Source: an uncultured Chitinophagaceae bacterium
GTDB lineage: Bacteria > Bacteroidota > Bacteroidia > Chitinophagales > Chitinophagaceae
Reading direction: 5' to 3'
Assembly (NCBI GenBank): GCA_937919945.1
Contig: CALESY010000129.1
Location: forward strand, 1 to 43,041
DNA: 43,041 nt
The position numbers and the translations under genes were made by a program. Shown here piece after piece: positions 24,691 to 31,855 of the stretch. The notes below the pieces were generated by a model that saw nothing but the letters and a program-made list of their open reading frames with translations, searched no databases and was not told the origin of the DNA. Each line of letters opens with the position of its first letter. Within the stretch, counting starts at the first letter, position 1.

Positions 24691-25575
24691 ATGAATATTA
24701 GTTTAAGACAGGATTTGGTACACACATCAACACATAAGTATGCCTTGCAGCATGTAAGGTTATCGAACGGCAGTAATGTAGCATATATAGACGAGGGTAG
24801 TGGTGAGCACACCATAGTATTTGTGCACGGGTTGGCTACATACGGGCGTAGCTGGCGGTATCAGATAGATGAATTAAAAAAGCATTATCGCTGTATTGCT
24901 ATAGACTTGCCGGGTAATGGCTACTCTGACAGGGGTAAGCACGACTATAGTATGCACTTCTTTGCCGGCTGTGTGTATGATTTCATGCAACAACTGAAAT
25001 TGCAAAACGTAATACTGGCAGGACACTCTATGGGCGGACAGGTGGTGATGCGCCTGTTGCAGGAAGTACCGGATGCTGCCAGTAAGCTGATTCTTTGTGC
25101 ACCTGCAGGTTTTGAAACCTTTAGCCCTATGGAAAGCTCGATGTATAAGTCAACCATCACGATGCTTGATATGTTCAGTACCGAAGAGAACAGCCTGAGG
25201 CAAAGTATACGCACCAGCTTTTTTCAGTATCCGAAACATATTGACGAAATGGTAGAAGAGTTGATACAGATAATGCGCTCTCACTCTGTTCGCAATTACA
25301 GGCATATGATAGATGCGTGTGTAAACGGTATGCTAGATGAACCTGTGTATGATAAACTGCATCTGATAAAGCAACCCACATTAGTGCTGTACGGCGAACG
25401 CGATGCACTGATACCCAACCGCTGGATACACCCAGTAACAACCAAGCATATAGCTGAAGAAGGTGTAAAACAGTTACAGAATGTACAGTTGGAAATGATA
25501 CCCCAATGCGGGCACTTTCTGCAATTAGAAAAGCCGCATCTGGTGAATGCGGCTATCAGAAAGTTTGTGAGTTAA
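24691..25575 (+). CDS. Alpha/beta hydrolase
   Basis: A 294-residue alpha/beta-hydrolase-fold protein with a full catalytic set: oxyanion motif VFVHGLATYGRSWRYQ, nucleophile elbow AGHSMGGQV (Ser113), acid in LYGERDALIPN and His in CGHFLQLEKP. It is probably a cytoplasmic esterase, thioesterase or C-C hydrolase; the substrate cannot be told. A longer frame from 24661 would translate the upstream terminator hairpin (giving MRIAHLLLYS), so the ATG at 24691 is preferred. The position just after phaC invites a role in acyl-ester metabolism, but a terminator separates them. Its TAA directly abuts the stop of the convergent PPK2 gene. Confidence 0.88.
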   Translation: MNISLRQDLVHTSTHKYALQHVRLSNGSNVAYIDEGSGEHTIVFVHGLATYGRSWRYQIDELKKHYRCIAIDLPGNGYSDRGKHDYSMHFFAGCVYDFMQQLKLQNVILAGHSMGGQVVMRLLQEVPDAASKLILCAPAGFETFSPMESSMYKSTITMLDMFSTEENSLRQSIRTSFFQYPKHIDEMVEELIQIMRSHSVRNYRHMIDACVNGMLDEPVYDKLHLIKQPTLVLYGERDALIPNRWIHPVTTKHIAEEGVKQLQNVQLEMIPQCGHFLQLEKPHLVNAAIRKFVS

Positions 25576-26322
25576 TTATTTCTTCAGCCCAGGATATTTC
25601 ATTTTAAAACTTACCAAAGCATCGCGCAATAGTTTGGCTACCAAGTAAGATTTATACCAGTTCTGGTCGGCAGGTATTATGTTCCATTCGGGTTCGTTGC
25701 ACTTGCTGAATACCTCTTCGTAGTACCCCATATAGGTATCCCATAGTTGAGATTCCTCAATGTCTTTTGCATTGTACTTCCACATCTTTTGCGGCACTTT
25801 CATGCGTTCTTGCAGGCGTGCCAGTTGCTCCTCTCGCGATACGTGCAGGTATAGCTTTATGATGTGAGTATTATTATGATCAGCAAGCAGCTTTTCAAAA
25901 TCGTTGATAGCTGCCATGCGTTTGATGGCGGTTTTGTCGTCTATTATTTTGTGTACGCGCGTTACCAGTACATCTTCATAATGAGAACGGTTGAAAACCT
26001 GTATCATGCCTTTTGCAGGTGCATGGTCGTGTATGCGCCACAGAAAATCATGGCTCAGTTCTTCCGGTGTTGGCACTTTAAAAGATGTAACCTGCACACC
26101 TTGCGGGTTCATACAGCCAAACACATCACGTATCAGGCCGTCTTTACCACTGGCATCCATACCTTGTATTACAACTAGTATGCTGTGCTTACCTTCTGCA
26201 AATAATAGGTTTTGCAGTTCGTCCAGCTCGCCTTGTATGGCTGTCAGTTTCTTTTTGGTAGCATCTTTGTCCCAGTTTTTAGGGGCTTTGGTAGATACCT
26301 TGCTCAATTTGATTTTTGCCAT
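25576..26322 (-). CDS. ppk2: PPK2 family polyphosphate kinase
   Basis: PPK2 enzymes use inorganic polyphosphate to phosphorylate nucleoside mono- or diphosphates. The 248-residue protein has the Walker A GMDASGKDG (54-62), the second signature FNRSHYEDVLVTRVH, and the lid/Walker-B region with HVSREEQLARLQERM and KMWKYNAKDIEESQLWDTY. The size and N-terminus resemble the single-domain class III group, which can regenerate ATP from AMP, but class assignment by eye is tentative. It lies 24 bp after the secreted putative peptidase and ends back to back with the alpha/beta hydrolase gene. Confidence 0.92.
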   Translation of the reverse strand: MAKIKLSKVSTKAPKNWDKDATKKKLTAIQGELDELQNLLFAEGKHSILVVIQGMDASGKDGLIRDVFGCMNPQGVQVTSFKVPTPEELSHDFLWRIHDHAPAKGMIQVFNRSHYEDVLVTRVHKIIDDKTAIKRMAAINDFEKLLADHNNTHIIKLYLHVSREEQLARLQERMKVPQKMWKYNAKDIEESQLWDTYMGYYEEVFSKCNEPEWNIIPADQNWYKSYLVAKLLRDALVSFKMKYPGLKK

Positions 26323-26328
26323 GCCCTG

Positions 26329-26344
26329 CTTTTATAAATAAAAG
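26329..26344 (-). repeat. 16-bp palindrome between two minus-strand genes
   Basis: CTTTTATAAATAAAAG consists of perfect 7-bp arms around AA. It sits in the 24-bp gap after the putative peptidase stop and before the PPK2 start. It might be a weak terminator or a promoter-linked element; the AT-rich stem would be unstable. Confidence 0.35.
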
Positions 26345-26345
26345 T

Positions 26346-28589
26346 TTATTCGTCGAAGCCACTCAGCATTTTACGATATGCTTTGATGAATATGGCTCCG
26401 AGGTTTTTGTGTGGTGGTATATAATCATCAAACATTTCTTTGGGTTTTTCTCTGCCTTTTACAGAAAAGTAGCCATTCAGCCCACGCCACGAGCTTATCC
26501 AGTCAACATCATTACCAGCAAGCAGTTGGTCGTTGATTGTTTTAATAATCGGTTCATTCACGCTCATTGAGCCTACTTGTTTCGATGATATGATATGCGC
26601 ATCGGGTGAGTGGTCGAGCACTTTGCCAAGATTGTGATAGCCGCCGCAAGAGCCTAACATTACTATTTTAGTTTCACGTTGCAGTTGGTCTATTGTGAGT
26701 GGCAGGTGATAACTATGTCCCCTGTGTACGATAACGGCAGGATGAATTTCGAGGCTGTCTAAATAACGGCGTAATGCTTTTTGCGCTTCTTCATCTCCGG
26801 GCTCAGGTATAGGCAGGTTGGCATATATCACTATCTTTTTGCCTTGCAGAGATGTTATTTCACTCCAGTATTTATTGGTTACAATTTTCCATTTGTCTTT
26901 AGGGAAGTTGCCCAGGAAGCTACCATAAGATACTTTGCCATCTTCATCTCCATAAAAGAAAACTTGTTGATATACTGTACCTGAATCGTTGACAAGGTTT
27001 TTGTTAAGTACCATGCTGATGGGAGGCAGGTTCAACTTGTCAGACTGCATTGCTGCTGTTGTGCTGTCCATACCTTTCAGCCCCTCAAACAAGGTAGCCA
27101 ACAAGCCATATACAATCACACCTTTTTTACTGCGGAATTTATAAGACGCCTCGTAGTTGTCTTTCACTTGTTTTTCTAAAAATACTGCCAGCGAAGAGTC
27201 TTCAATACTACCAAATGCATCTGCAACATCAACGGCATCTTCCAGGTCATCGTCTTTACCTTGTTCCAAGCCTGCTATAAAGCTGCGCATCAGGTTGTTT
27301 TTATTCTCGGCATCCATTGTGCCAAGGAAAGATGACAGTGTGTTATATCCTGCACACATGCGTATAAATGTGCGAAACTTGTCGCGATGTACTTTTTCCA
27401 GCAACTGGTCGCCTGTCATAGGTTTCATACGCTCTATCATGCGTTTGTATGTACCGAGAAAGCTGCTGGTGTATATTTCATCCTGCCCGTATACCATAAT
27501 GAAATACAATACTTCGGGTGGAAATTTTTCAATACATCTGAAGCGAACAGGATCTTTTTCTTCGTGCAGGTCGTTCATTTCCCGCACGTACTTCAGTCCG
27601 CGGTATTTAAGCTCATCCGTATATGTATCACCGCCAAGCTGCACATTTTCAAGTTTTAATCTTACCAGATTTTCATAAAATAAGTCGTGGTTGGCTGTAA
27701 TAGCGTCTATCTCTGCGATTGTTTTCTTTTTAGTATAGACATCATAAAGAAAAGGCATGGCCTTCAGCGGAGATTTAGATTCCTGTGATATACGTACAAT
27801 TGTTTGTACAAGTGGGTCTTTGCTACGCTTTACGGCATTGCTCAGCGTGTAGTTTGTAGATGATGCATAGTTGAATAATTCGTTAGGTACTACTTTGGCT
27901 GCTGCGGCTATTACATCGTCAGCATAACTTTCATTGGCAAACTCGCTGAGGCGTTTTATCATACTCTGTGGCTCCAGTTTGCCCATTTCAGTAAATATAA
28001 AGACACGTTCAGGAGAGGTGGGGTCGAATAAATGCTTTACATTGTTCAGTGTCTGAAAATTTAGATTCTTCTTTACAAAGTCCATACTGGTACCTTCATT
28101 GCGTGCAATAATGAGGTCGCGCATATTGTATATCTGTTTGCGATAATAAACAGGGTCTGCTTTCACATCAGCATTAAATGTGAGTAATACCTGATTGATT
28201 GCTTTGAGACATCGTATTTTCTCCTGATTGTCCATAACCGCATCTCTTGACTTTGCCGGCAGGTTTTCAACCATTTTCTGCATTTGGTCTATGACAGGGA
28301 AAACTGCTGTGCTGAGTGCTTTGTTAATAACTGAGTCTTCTGTGTAGTACAGTTCTTTATTGCGCGATACACCGTCTGTAATATCTGCCCGATTTTGTTC
28401 ATGGTCTATTTTATCATGCCACATTTGCCTGTTACGTGGTATTGGCTGCAACAAAGTATCCAGTTCGTAAATGCTGGGTTCTTTTTTCTTTTCGTCTTTT
28501 TTTCTGGTTTTTATGGTTTGTGCATCTGTATGTAACGATAACATACATGCTAATAACGGTAGTAAAAAAAATAAATGCGTTCGATTCAT
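26346..28589 (-). CDS. Large exported protein with a possible clan-CD His/Cys dyad
   Basis: I do not recognise this 747-residue protein from a named family. The start at 28589 gives the signal peptide MNRTHLFFLLPLLACMLSLHTDAQ; the frame extends 14 codons further but lacks sense. Residues about 25-560 are mainly alpha-helical and contain no obvious repeats. The C-terminal part (about 560-747) looks alpha/beta: a strand IVIYANLPIP, then PAVIVHRGHSYHLPL (His622, Gly624, His625), then KIVMLGSCGGYHNL (Cys648). A strand ending in H-x-G-H followed by a strand ending in G-S-C-G-G resembles the His/Cys arrangement of clan CD peptidases (caspase, gingipain, clostripain), with a short 23-residue spacing. 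Peptidase activity is an inference. A -7 box precedes it and PPK2 follows. Confidence 0.65.
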   Translation of the reverse strand: MNRTHLFFLLPLLACMLSLHTDAQTIKTRKKDEKKKEPSIYELDTLLQPIPRNRQMWHDKIDHEQNRADITDGVSRNKELYYTEDSVINKALSTAVFPVIDQMQKMVENLPAKSRDAVMDNQEKIRCLKAINQVLLTFNADVKADPVYYRKQIYNMRDLIIARNEGTSMDFVKKNLNFQTLNNVKHLFDPTSPERVFIFTEMGKLEPQSMIKRLSEFANESYADDVIAAAAKVVPNELFNYASSTNYTLSNAVKRSKDPLVQTIVRISQESKSPLKAMPFLYDVYTKKKTIAEIDAITANHDLFYENLVRLKLENVQLGGDTYTDELKYRGLKYVREMNDLHEEKDPVRFRCIEKFPPEVLYFIMVYGQDEIYTSSFLGTYKRMIERMKPMTGDQLLEKVHRDKFRTFIRMCAGYNTLSSFLGTMDAENKNNLMRSFIAGLEQGKDDDLEDAVDVADAFGSIEDSSLAVFLEKQVKDNYEASYKFRSKKGVIVYGLLATLFEGLKGMDSTTAAMQSDKLNLPPISMVLNKNLVNDSGTVYQQVFFYGDEDGKVSYGSFLGNFPKDKWKIVTNKYWSEITSLQGKKIVIYANLPIPEPGDEEAQKALRRYLDSLEIHPAVIVHRGHSYHLPLTIDQLQRETKIVMLGSCGGYHNLGKVLDHSPDAHIISSKQVGSMSVNEPIIKTINDQLLAGNDVDWISSWRGLNGYFSVKGREKPKEMFDDYIPPHKNLGAIFIKAYRKMLSGFDE

Positions 28590-28638
28590 GAATGTATTAT
28601 TAGTGCATGTATACCATAGGCATACATGCATGAAGCTA

Positions 28639-28646
28639 CAAAAATA
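28639..28646 (-). promoter_or_regulatory. -7 promoter box for the clan-CD-like gene (TATTTTTG)
   Basis: On the minus strand TATTTTTG matches TAnnTTTG exactly, 50 bases before the ATG at 28589. It lies immediately after the glyA terminator hairpin, so terminator and promoter are back to back. Confidence 0.5.
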
Positions 28647-28649
28647 AGA

Positions 28650-28691
28650 AAAGCCGCCATGTTAAAGTTATGCTGAACAAATGGCGGCTTT
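28650..28691 (-). terminator. Intrinsic terminator after glyA
   Basis: AAAGCCGCCAT and ATGGCGGCTTT form a perfect 11-bp stem with a 20-nt loop, 18 bases after the glyA stop. On the minus strand it is followed by the T-rich CTTATTTTTG. Confidence 0.8.
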
Positions 28692-28709
28692 CGATGATGT
28701 TATTGCGTA

Positions 28710-29987
28710 TTACATTTCGGGGTAGAGGGGGAACTGTTGCATAAACTCGTTTACCTCACCTCGTACAGTTTTTATAATATTCTCATCATCCGGCGACATC
28801 AATACGCGGTCGAGCCAATTGATGATGTGCGGCATGTGTTCCTCTTTCAGTCCGCGTGTGGTAACGGCAGGTACACCAATGCGTATGCCCGATGTGATAA
28901 AGGGCGACTTATCGTCGAACGGTACCATGTTTTTGTTGATGGTAATATCGGCATGCACCAATGTATTCTCAGCTTTTTTACCGCTAATGCCCTTATTGCG
29001 TAGGTCTATCAGCAGCAAGTGGTTGTCTGTGCCACCCGATACAATGTTGTAACCTTTATCGAGCAATGCTTTTGCAGCAGCTTGTGCGTTGTTTATAACC
29101 TGTTGTGTGTATGTGCCGAATTCAGGTTGCAGTATTTCGTAAAACGATACTGCTTTAGCAGCAATCACATGCTCCAGCGGGCCTCCCTGTGTGCCGGGGA
29201 ATACGGCAAGGTCCAGCATCTGGCTGAGGGTGCGTGTTTCGCCTTTTGGCCCGGTAACGCCCCAAGTGTTTTCAAAATCGGTTTTCATCATTATCAAACC
29301 ACCACGCGGGCCACGCAATGTTTTGTGCGTAGTGGTTGTTACAAAATGACAATGGTCGAAGGGTGAAGCAAGATGTTTTTTTGCAATCAGCCCTGCGGGG
29401 TGAGAGATATCTGCTAATACCAATGCACCAATTTTATCGGCAACAGCTCGTATGCGTGCATAGTCCCAATCGCGGCTGTAAGCAGATGCGCCACAGATAA
29501 TCATTTTGGGCTTATGCTCAATGGCTTGTTTTTCCAGATGGTCGTAATCTATCAGCCCATCTTCTTTGCGCACACCATAGTGTACTGCTTTGTACAGTTT
29601 GCCCGAGAAGTTGACCGGCGAGCCGTGTGTAAGGTGTCCGCCCATGCTCAGGTCGAGCCCCAATATGGTATCGCCCGGTTGCAGGCAAGCCAGCATAACA
29701 GCTGCATTGGCTTGTGCGCCACTGTGAGGCTGTACATTCGCATACTCCACACCGAATATTTCCTTGGCACGGTCTATGGCCATTTGCTCGCTTTTATCCA
29801 CCACTTCACATCCACCATAGTAGCGACGGCCGGGGTAACCTTCGGCATACTTGTTAGTCATAACGCTGCCCATTGCCTGCATCACCTGTGCGCTGGTAAA
29901 GTTTTCAGAAGCTATCAGTTCCAGCCCACGGCGTTGGCGTTCCAGTTCCTCCTGTATCAACCCGAAAATAGCGGTATCTCGTTGCAT
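28710..29987 (-). CDS. glyA: Serine hydroxymethyltransferase
   Basis: GlyA is a cytoplasmic PLP enzyme that converts serine and tetrahydrofolate to glycine and methylene-tetrahydrofolate, the main one-carbon source. The 425 residues include ELIASENFTSAQVMQAMGS, NKYAEGYPGRRYYGGCE, VQPHSGAQANAAV and the PLP-lysine motif TTTTHKTLRGPRGG (Lys222). Length and motifs are standard. A consensus -7 box lies 23 bases upstream and a terminator downstream, so it is probably transcribed alone. Confidence 0.97.
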   Translation of the reverse strand: MQRDTAIFGLIQEELERQRRGLELIASENFTSAQVMQAMGSVMTNKYAEGYPGRRYYGGCEVVDKSEQMAIDRAKEIFGVEYANVQPHSGAQANAAVMLACLQPGDTILGLDLSMGGHLTHGSPVNFSGKLYKAVHYGVRKEDGLIDYDHLEKQAIEHKPKMIICGASAYSRDWDYARIRAVADKIGALVLADISHPAGLIAKKHLASPFDHCHFVTTTTHKTLRGPRGGLIMMKTDFENTWGVTGPKGETRTLSQMLDLAVFPGTQGGPLEHVIAAKAVSFYEILQPEFGTYTQQVINNAQAAAKALLDKGYNIVSGGTDNHLLLIDLRNKGISGKKAENTLVHADITINKNMVPFDDKSPFITSGIRIGVPAVTTRGLKEEHMPHIINWLDRVLMSPDDENIIKTVRGEVNEFMQQFPLYPEM

Positions 29988-30009
29988 GTATCAATTCTTG
30001 TTTGGGTTG

Positions 30010-30017
30010 CAAAGATA
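30010..30017 (-). promoter_or_regulatory. -7 promoter box for glyA (TATCTTTG)
   Basis: TATCTTTG on the minus strand matches TAnnTTTG exactly, followed by GCAACC and the ATG 23 bases later. It lies between the glyA start and the stop of the upstream small gene. Confidence 0.6.
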
Positions 30018-30032
30018 ATTATCGGCGAGCGC

Positions 30033-30404
30033 TTATCGCAGCATTTTTGATATAATAAGCAACGCTATTTGTATCACACTGCTGGCAGTACCCATCATGG
30101 CATACCATAGCGATGCGATGTTGAATATCAACATAGCCTGCCATGCCCAGGGCTTATTTTGAAAAAATGCGAATGTGATATATAAACCTGCTAATCCCCA
30201 GACTACAAAAATCATTTTCATACCCGTGCTTTCGGGCTTTATGCCGATTGTTTGTACTGCTTTGCTCCACGGACCAAGCTGTCCTGCATATTGTCCGGCT
30301 TTGGGGCGTATATAGTCGCCCGTAGCCAATGCACGACTGCCGTCAAATGCCATGAAACCGAAGTTGAGAATTGCGAGCAGTATGATAATCCATTTGATAA
30401 CCAT
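30033..30404 (-). CDS. Conserved hypothetical membrane protein, four helices
   Basis: A 123-residue protein with four hydrophobic segments (about 3-20, 62-80, 84-104, 105-121) and a soluble loop containing DYIRPKAGQYAGQLGPWSKAV. I recall similar small proteins in many Bacteroidota genomes without a known function. Its first ten residues, MVIKWIIILL, are encoded by a DNA segment repeated at the start of the next gene upstream (30825). A near-consensus -7 box TAACTTTC lies about 20-30 bases before the ATG. It appears real and stands alone upstream of glyA. Confidence 0.7.
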   Translation of the reverse strand: MVIKWIIILLAILNFGFMAFDGSRALATGDYIRPKAGQYAGQLGPWSKAVQTIGIKPESTGMKMIFVVWGLAGLYITFAFFQNKPWAWQAMLIFNIASLWYAMMGTASSVIQIALLIISKMLR

Positions 30405-30407
30405 AGC
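30376..30407. repeat. 32-bp direct repeat, copy 1 (5' end of the membrane-protein gene)
   Basis: Identical over 32 bp to 30797-30828, in the same orientation. It covers the start codon and first ten codons of the 30033-30404 gene. Weaker similarity continues about 20 bp further upstream of the gene start. Confidence 0.9.
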
Positions 30408-30516
30408 AGAGTGTTTGAAGAAAGTTACGGATTATGATGCTTAATAGGAAGCTAAAAAGATTATAACCCAATAAGCTATTTTGAGCAAGTAGTTTTACGT
30501 TAATGGATTAAGTTGT

Positions 30517-30825
30517 TTAAAAAGAAGGAGGACCTTCTTTTTTTACTTTTTGAATTGCCTCTAGCCAATATTCCCAATATGCATAATCTATTGGTTTAAT
30601 TGCGTCTTTCCCATATCTGCCACCACTCAATATATCTGTCAAATCAATGGAACCTGTAGCTTCCCAATATGCGTGAAGCATATACAACATGGCTTCATAT
30701 CCTTGTTTTTCAGTGATTGTTTCATCACTACAGAGAACACCATTTGCATCTACTTTACCATCAGAAAAACTTGCCCGTTTTGTAATTATTTTTTTAAGCA
30801 GTATGATAATCCATTTGATAACCAT
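30517..30825 (-). CDS. Small hypothetical protein with a captured 5' end
   Basis: The 102-residue frame has two unlike parts. Residues 1-10 (MVIKWIIILL) are identical in protein and DNA to the start of the neighbouring gene at 30404. Residues 11-102 are soluble-looking and unrelated: a Lys-rich stretch, then TEKQGYEAMLYMLHAYWEAT, LTDILSGGRYG and IDYAYWEYWLEAIQKVKK. The second part resembles small conserved hypothetical proteins that end in an acidic/aromatic helix, some of which occur near toxins, but I cannot name a family. The gene is AT-rich. The native start may have been lost and replaced, or translation may begin inside (for example at Met45). It could be a decaying gene. Confidence 0.5.
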   Translation of the reverse strand: MVIKWIIILLKKIITKRASFSDGKVDANGVLCSDETITEKQGYEAMLYMLHAYWEATGSIDLTDILSGGRYGKDAIKPIDYAYWEYWLEAIQKVKKEGPPSF

Positions 30826-30828
30826 AGC
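30797..30828. repeat. 32-bp direct repeat, copy 2 (5' end of the 102-codon gene)
   Basis: Identical to 30376-30407. Downstream in the gene the sequences diverge abruptly after codon 10; upstream of the start they remain loosely alignable (AACTTT and AAACA blocks), suggesting that the copied unit included part of the promoter or leader. Confidence 0.9.
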
Positions 30829-30887
30829 GGGAATGTTTTAAAAGTTTAAAGGTCGGGAAAACCAATAATAATTTTCAGGTTTGTTTA

Positions 30888-31712
30888 TCACCCCAGCGCC
30901 ACATCCAGTATCATCATCACTACAAAGCCACCGATGAAGCCGAGTACCGATTGGTCGGTGTATTTATCTCGCTGTGTTTCGGGTATTACTTCTTCTACCA
31001 CTACAAATATCATAGCACCTGCTGCAAATGCCAACGCGAATGGTAAGACAGGTTGTATATATATCACCGCCAATGCACCCATCACACCAGCTACGGGCTC
31101 TACTATGGCCGACAATTGCCCGTACCAAAAACTTTTAAAGCGGCTGACACCATGCCTGCGTAATGGCATAGCTACCGCAATACCCTCCGGGAAATTTTGA
31201 ATACCTATACCAATGGCTAATGCCACAGCGCCGGCAATGGTAGCATCAGGCATACCTTCTGCTGCCGCGCCGAATATTACACCCACCGCTAAACCCTCGG
31301 GTATATTGTGTAATGTTATGGCGAGTATCAGTAGGGTGGTGCGGTGCAGTTTTGTTTTTACACCCTCACTTTCTTCTACACCAAAGTTGATGTGCAGGTG
31401 AGGTGTAAACCTGTCGAGTATAAAGATGAACATGGCACCTGCCAGAAAACCTACTGCTGCGGGCATCCACGTCATAGAAGGGAACAAGCGTTCAGACATT
31501 TCTATAGAGGGGGCAAGCAGGCTCCAGAAACTGGCAGCCACCATCACACCACCCGTAAAGCCAAGCATGGTATCGAGTACACCACGGTGCATGGTCTTGA
31601 AAAAGAATACAAGTGATGCGCCTGCAGCCGTTACCAACCATGTAAATACAGTAGCTATCAGCGCACTGTATACAGGACCTATGTCTGTAAAGAACTGTGT
31701 TAAGGCTCCCAT
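30888..31712 (-). CDS. zupT: ZIP family divalent metal transporter
   Basis: This inner-membrane protein of 274 residues has about eight helices and the two ZIP metal-site helices: TLHNIPEGLAVGVIFG (helix IV) and IQNFPEGIAVAMPLR (helix V). These transport Zn, Fe, Mn or similar ions inward. The loop after helix III carries a His/Glu stretch (FTPHLHINFGVEESEG), as expected for a metal-binding loop. ZupT is the closest named member; which metal is carried cannot be read from sequence. It is divergent from the blaI-M56 pair, and just upstream lies a DtxR/MntR-like palindrome that suggests metal-dependent repression. Confidence 0.9.
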   Translation of the reverse strand: MGALTQFFTDIGPVYSALIATVFTWLVTAAGASLVFFFKTMHRGVLDTMLGFTGGVMVAASFWSLLAPSIEMSERLFPSMTWMPAAVGFLAGAMFIFILDRFTPHLHINFGVEESEGVKTKLHRTTLLILAITLHNIPEGLAVGVIFGAAAEGMPDATIAGAVALAIGIGIQNFPEGIAVAMPLRRHGVSRFKSFWYGQLSAIVEPVAGVMGALAVIYIQPVLPFALAFAAGAMIFVVVEEVIPETQRDKYTDQSVLGFIGGFVVMMILDVALG

Positions 31713-31720
31713 TTATTGCA

Positions 31721-31748
31721 TCTAAAACAAATTTTAGACAAACCTAAA
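31721..31748 (-). promoter_or_regulatory. DtxR/MntR-like operator at the ZIP transporter promoter
   Basis: On the minus strand TTTAGGTTTGTCTAAA (31748-31733) is a near-perfect palindrome (TTTAG / CTAAA) resembling DtxR-family boxes (TTTAGGTTnnCCTAAA type). It overlaps a second dyad, TCTAAAA-CAAA-TTTTAGA (31721-31738 on the plus strand). The element ends 9 bases before the ATG at 31712. A metalloregulator is inferred; none is encoded in this window. Confidence 0.5.
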
Positions 31749-31793
31749 TCAAATATCTGAATTATCATTGTCAGGTAAATAAAAATAATTTTA

Positions 31794-31847
31794 ACTAAAA
31801 AATTAGTTTATAAACTAAATGATTAGTAGATTTACTAAAACATTAGT
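31794..31847 (+). promoter_or_regulatory. Triple palindromic operator upstream of blaI
   Basis: Three copies of the 14-bp palindrome ACTAA-nnnn-TTAGT lie at 31794-31807, 31814-31827 and 31834-31847, exactly 20 bp apart (about two helical turns). The last ends 8 bases before the blaI ATG. BlaI/MecI dimers bind dyads of this size and autoregulate, so these are probably the operators of the adjacent repressor. A near -7 box, TAGATTTA (31827-31834), lies between copies 2 and 3. Confidence 0.85.
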
Positions 31848-31855
31848 TAATAGGT

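Noticed and set aside
31794..31847. Triple palindrome as a small CRISPR or a replication iteron
   Set aside because: The unit is short, lies directly at the repressor start codon and fits BlaI-type operators; there is no replication gene nearby.
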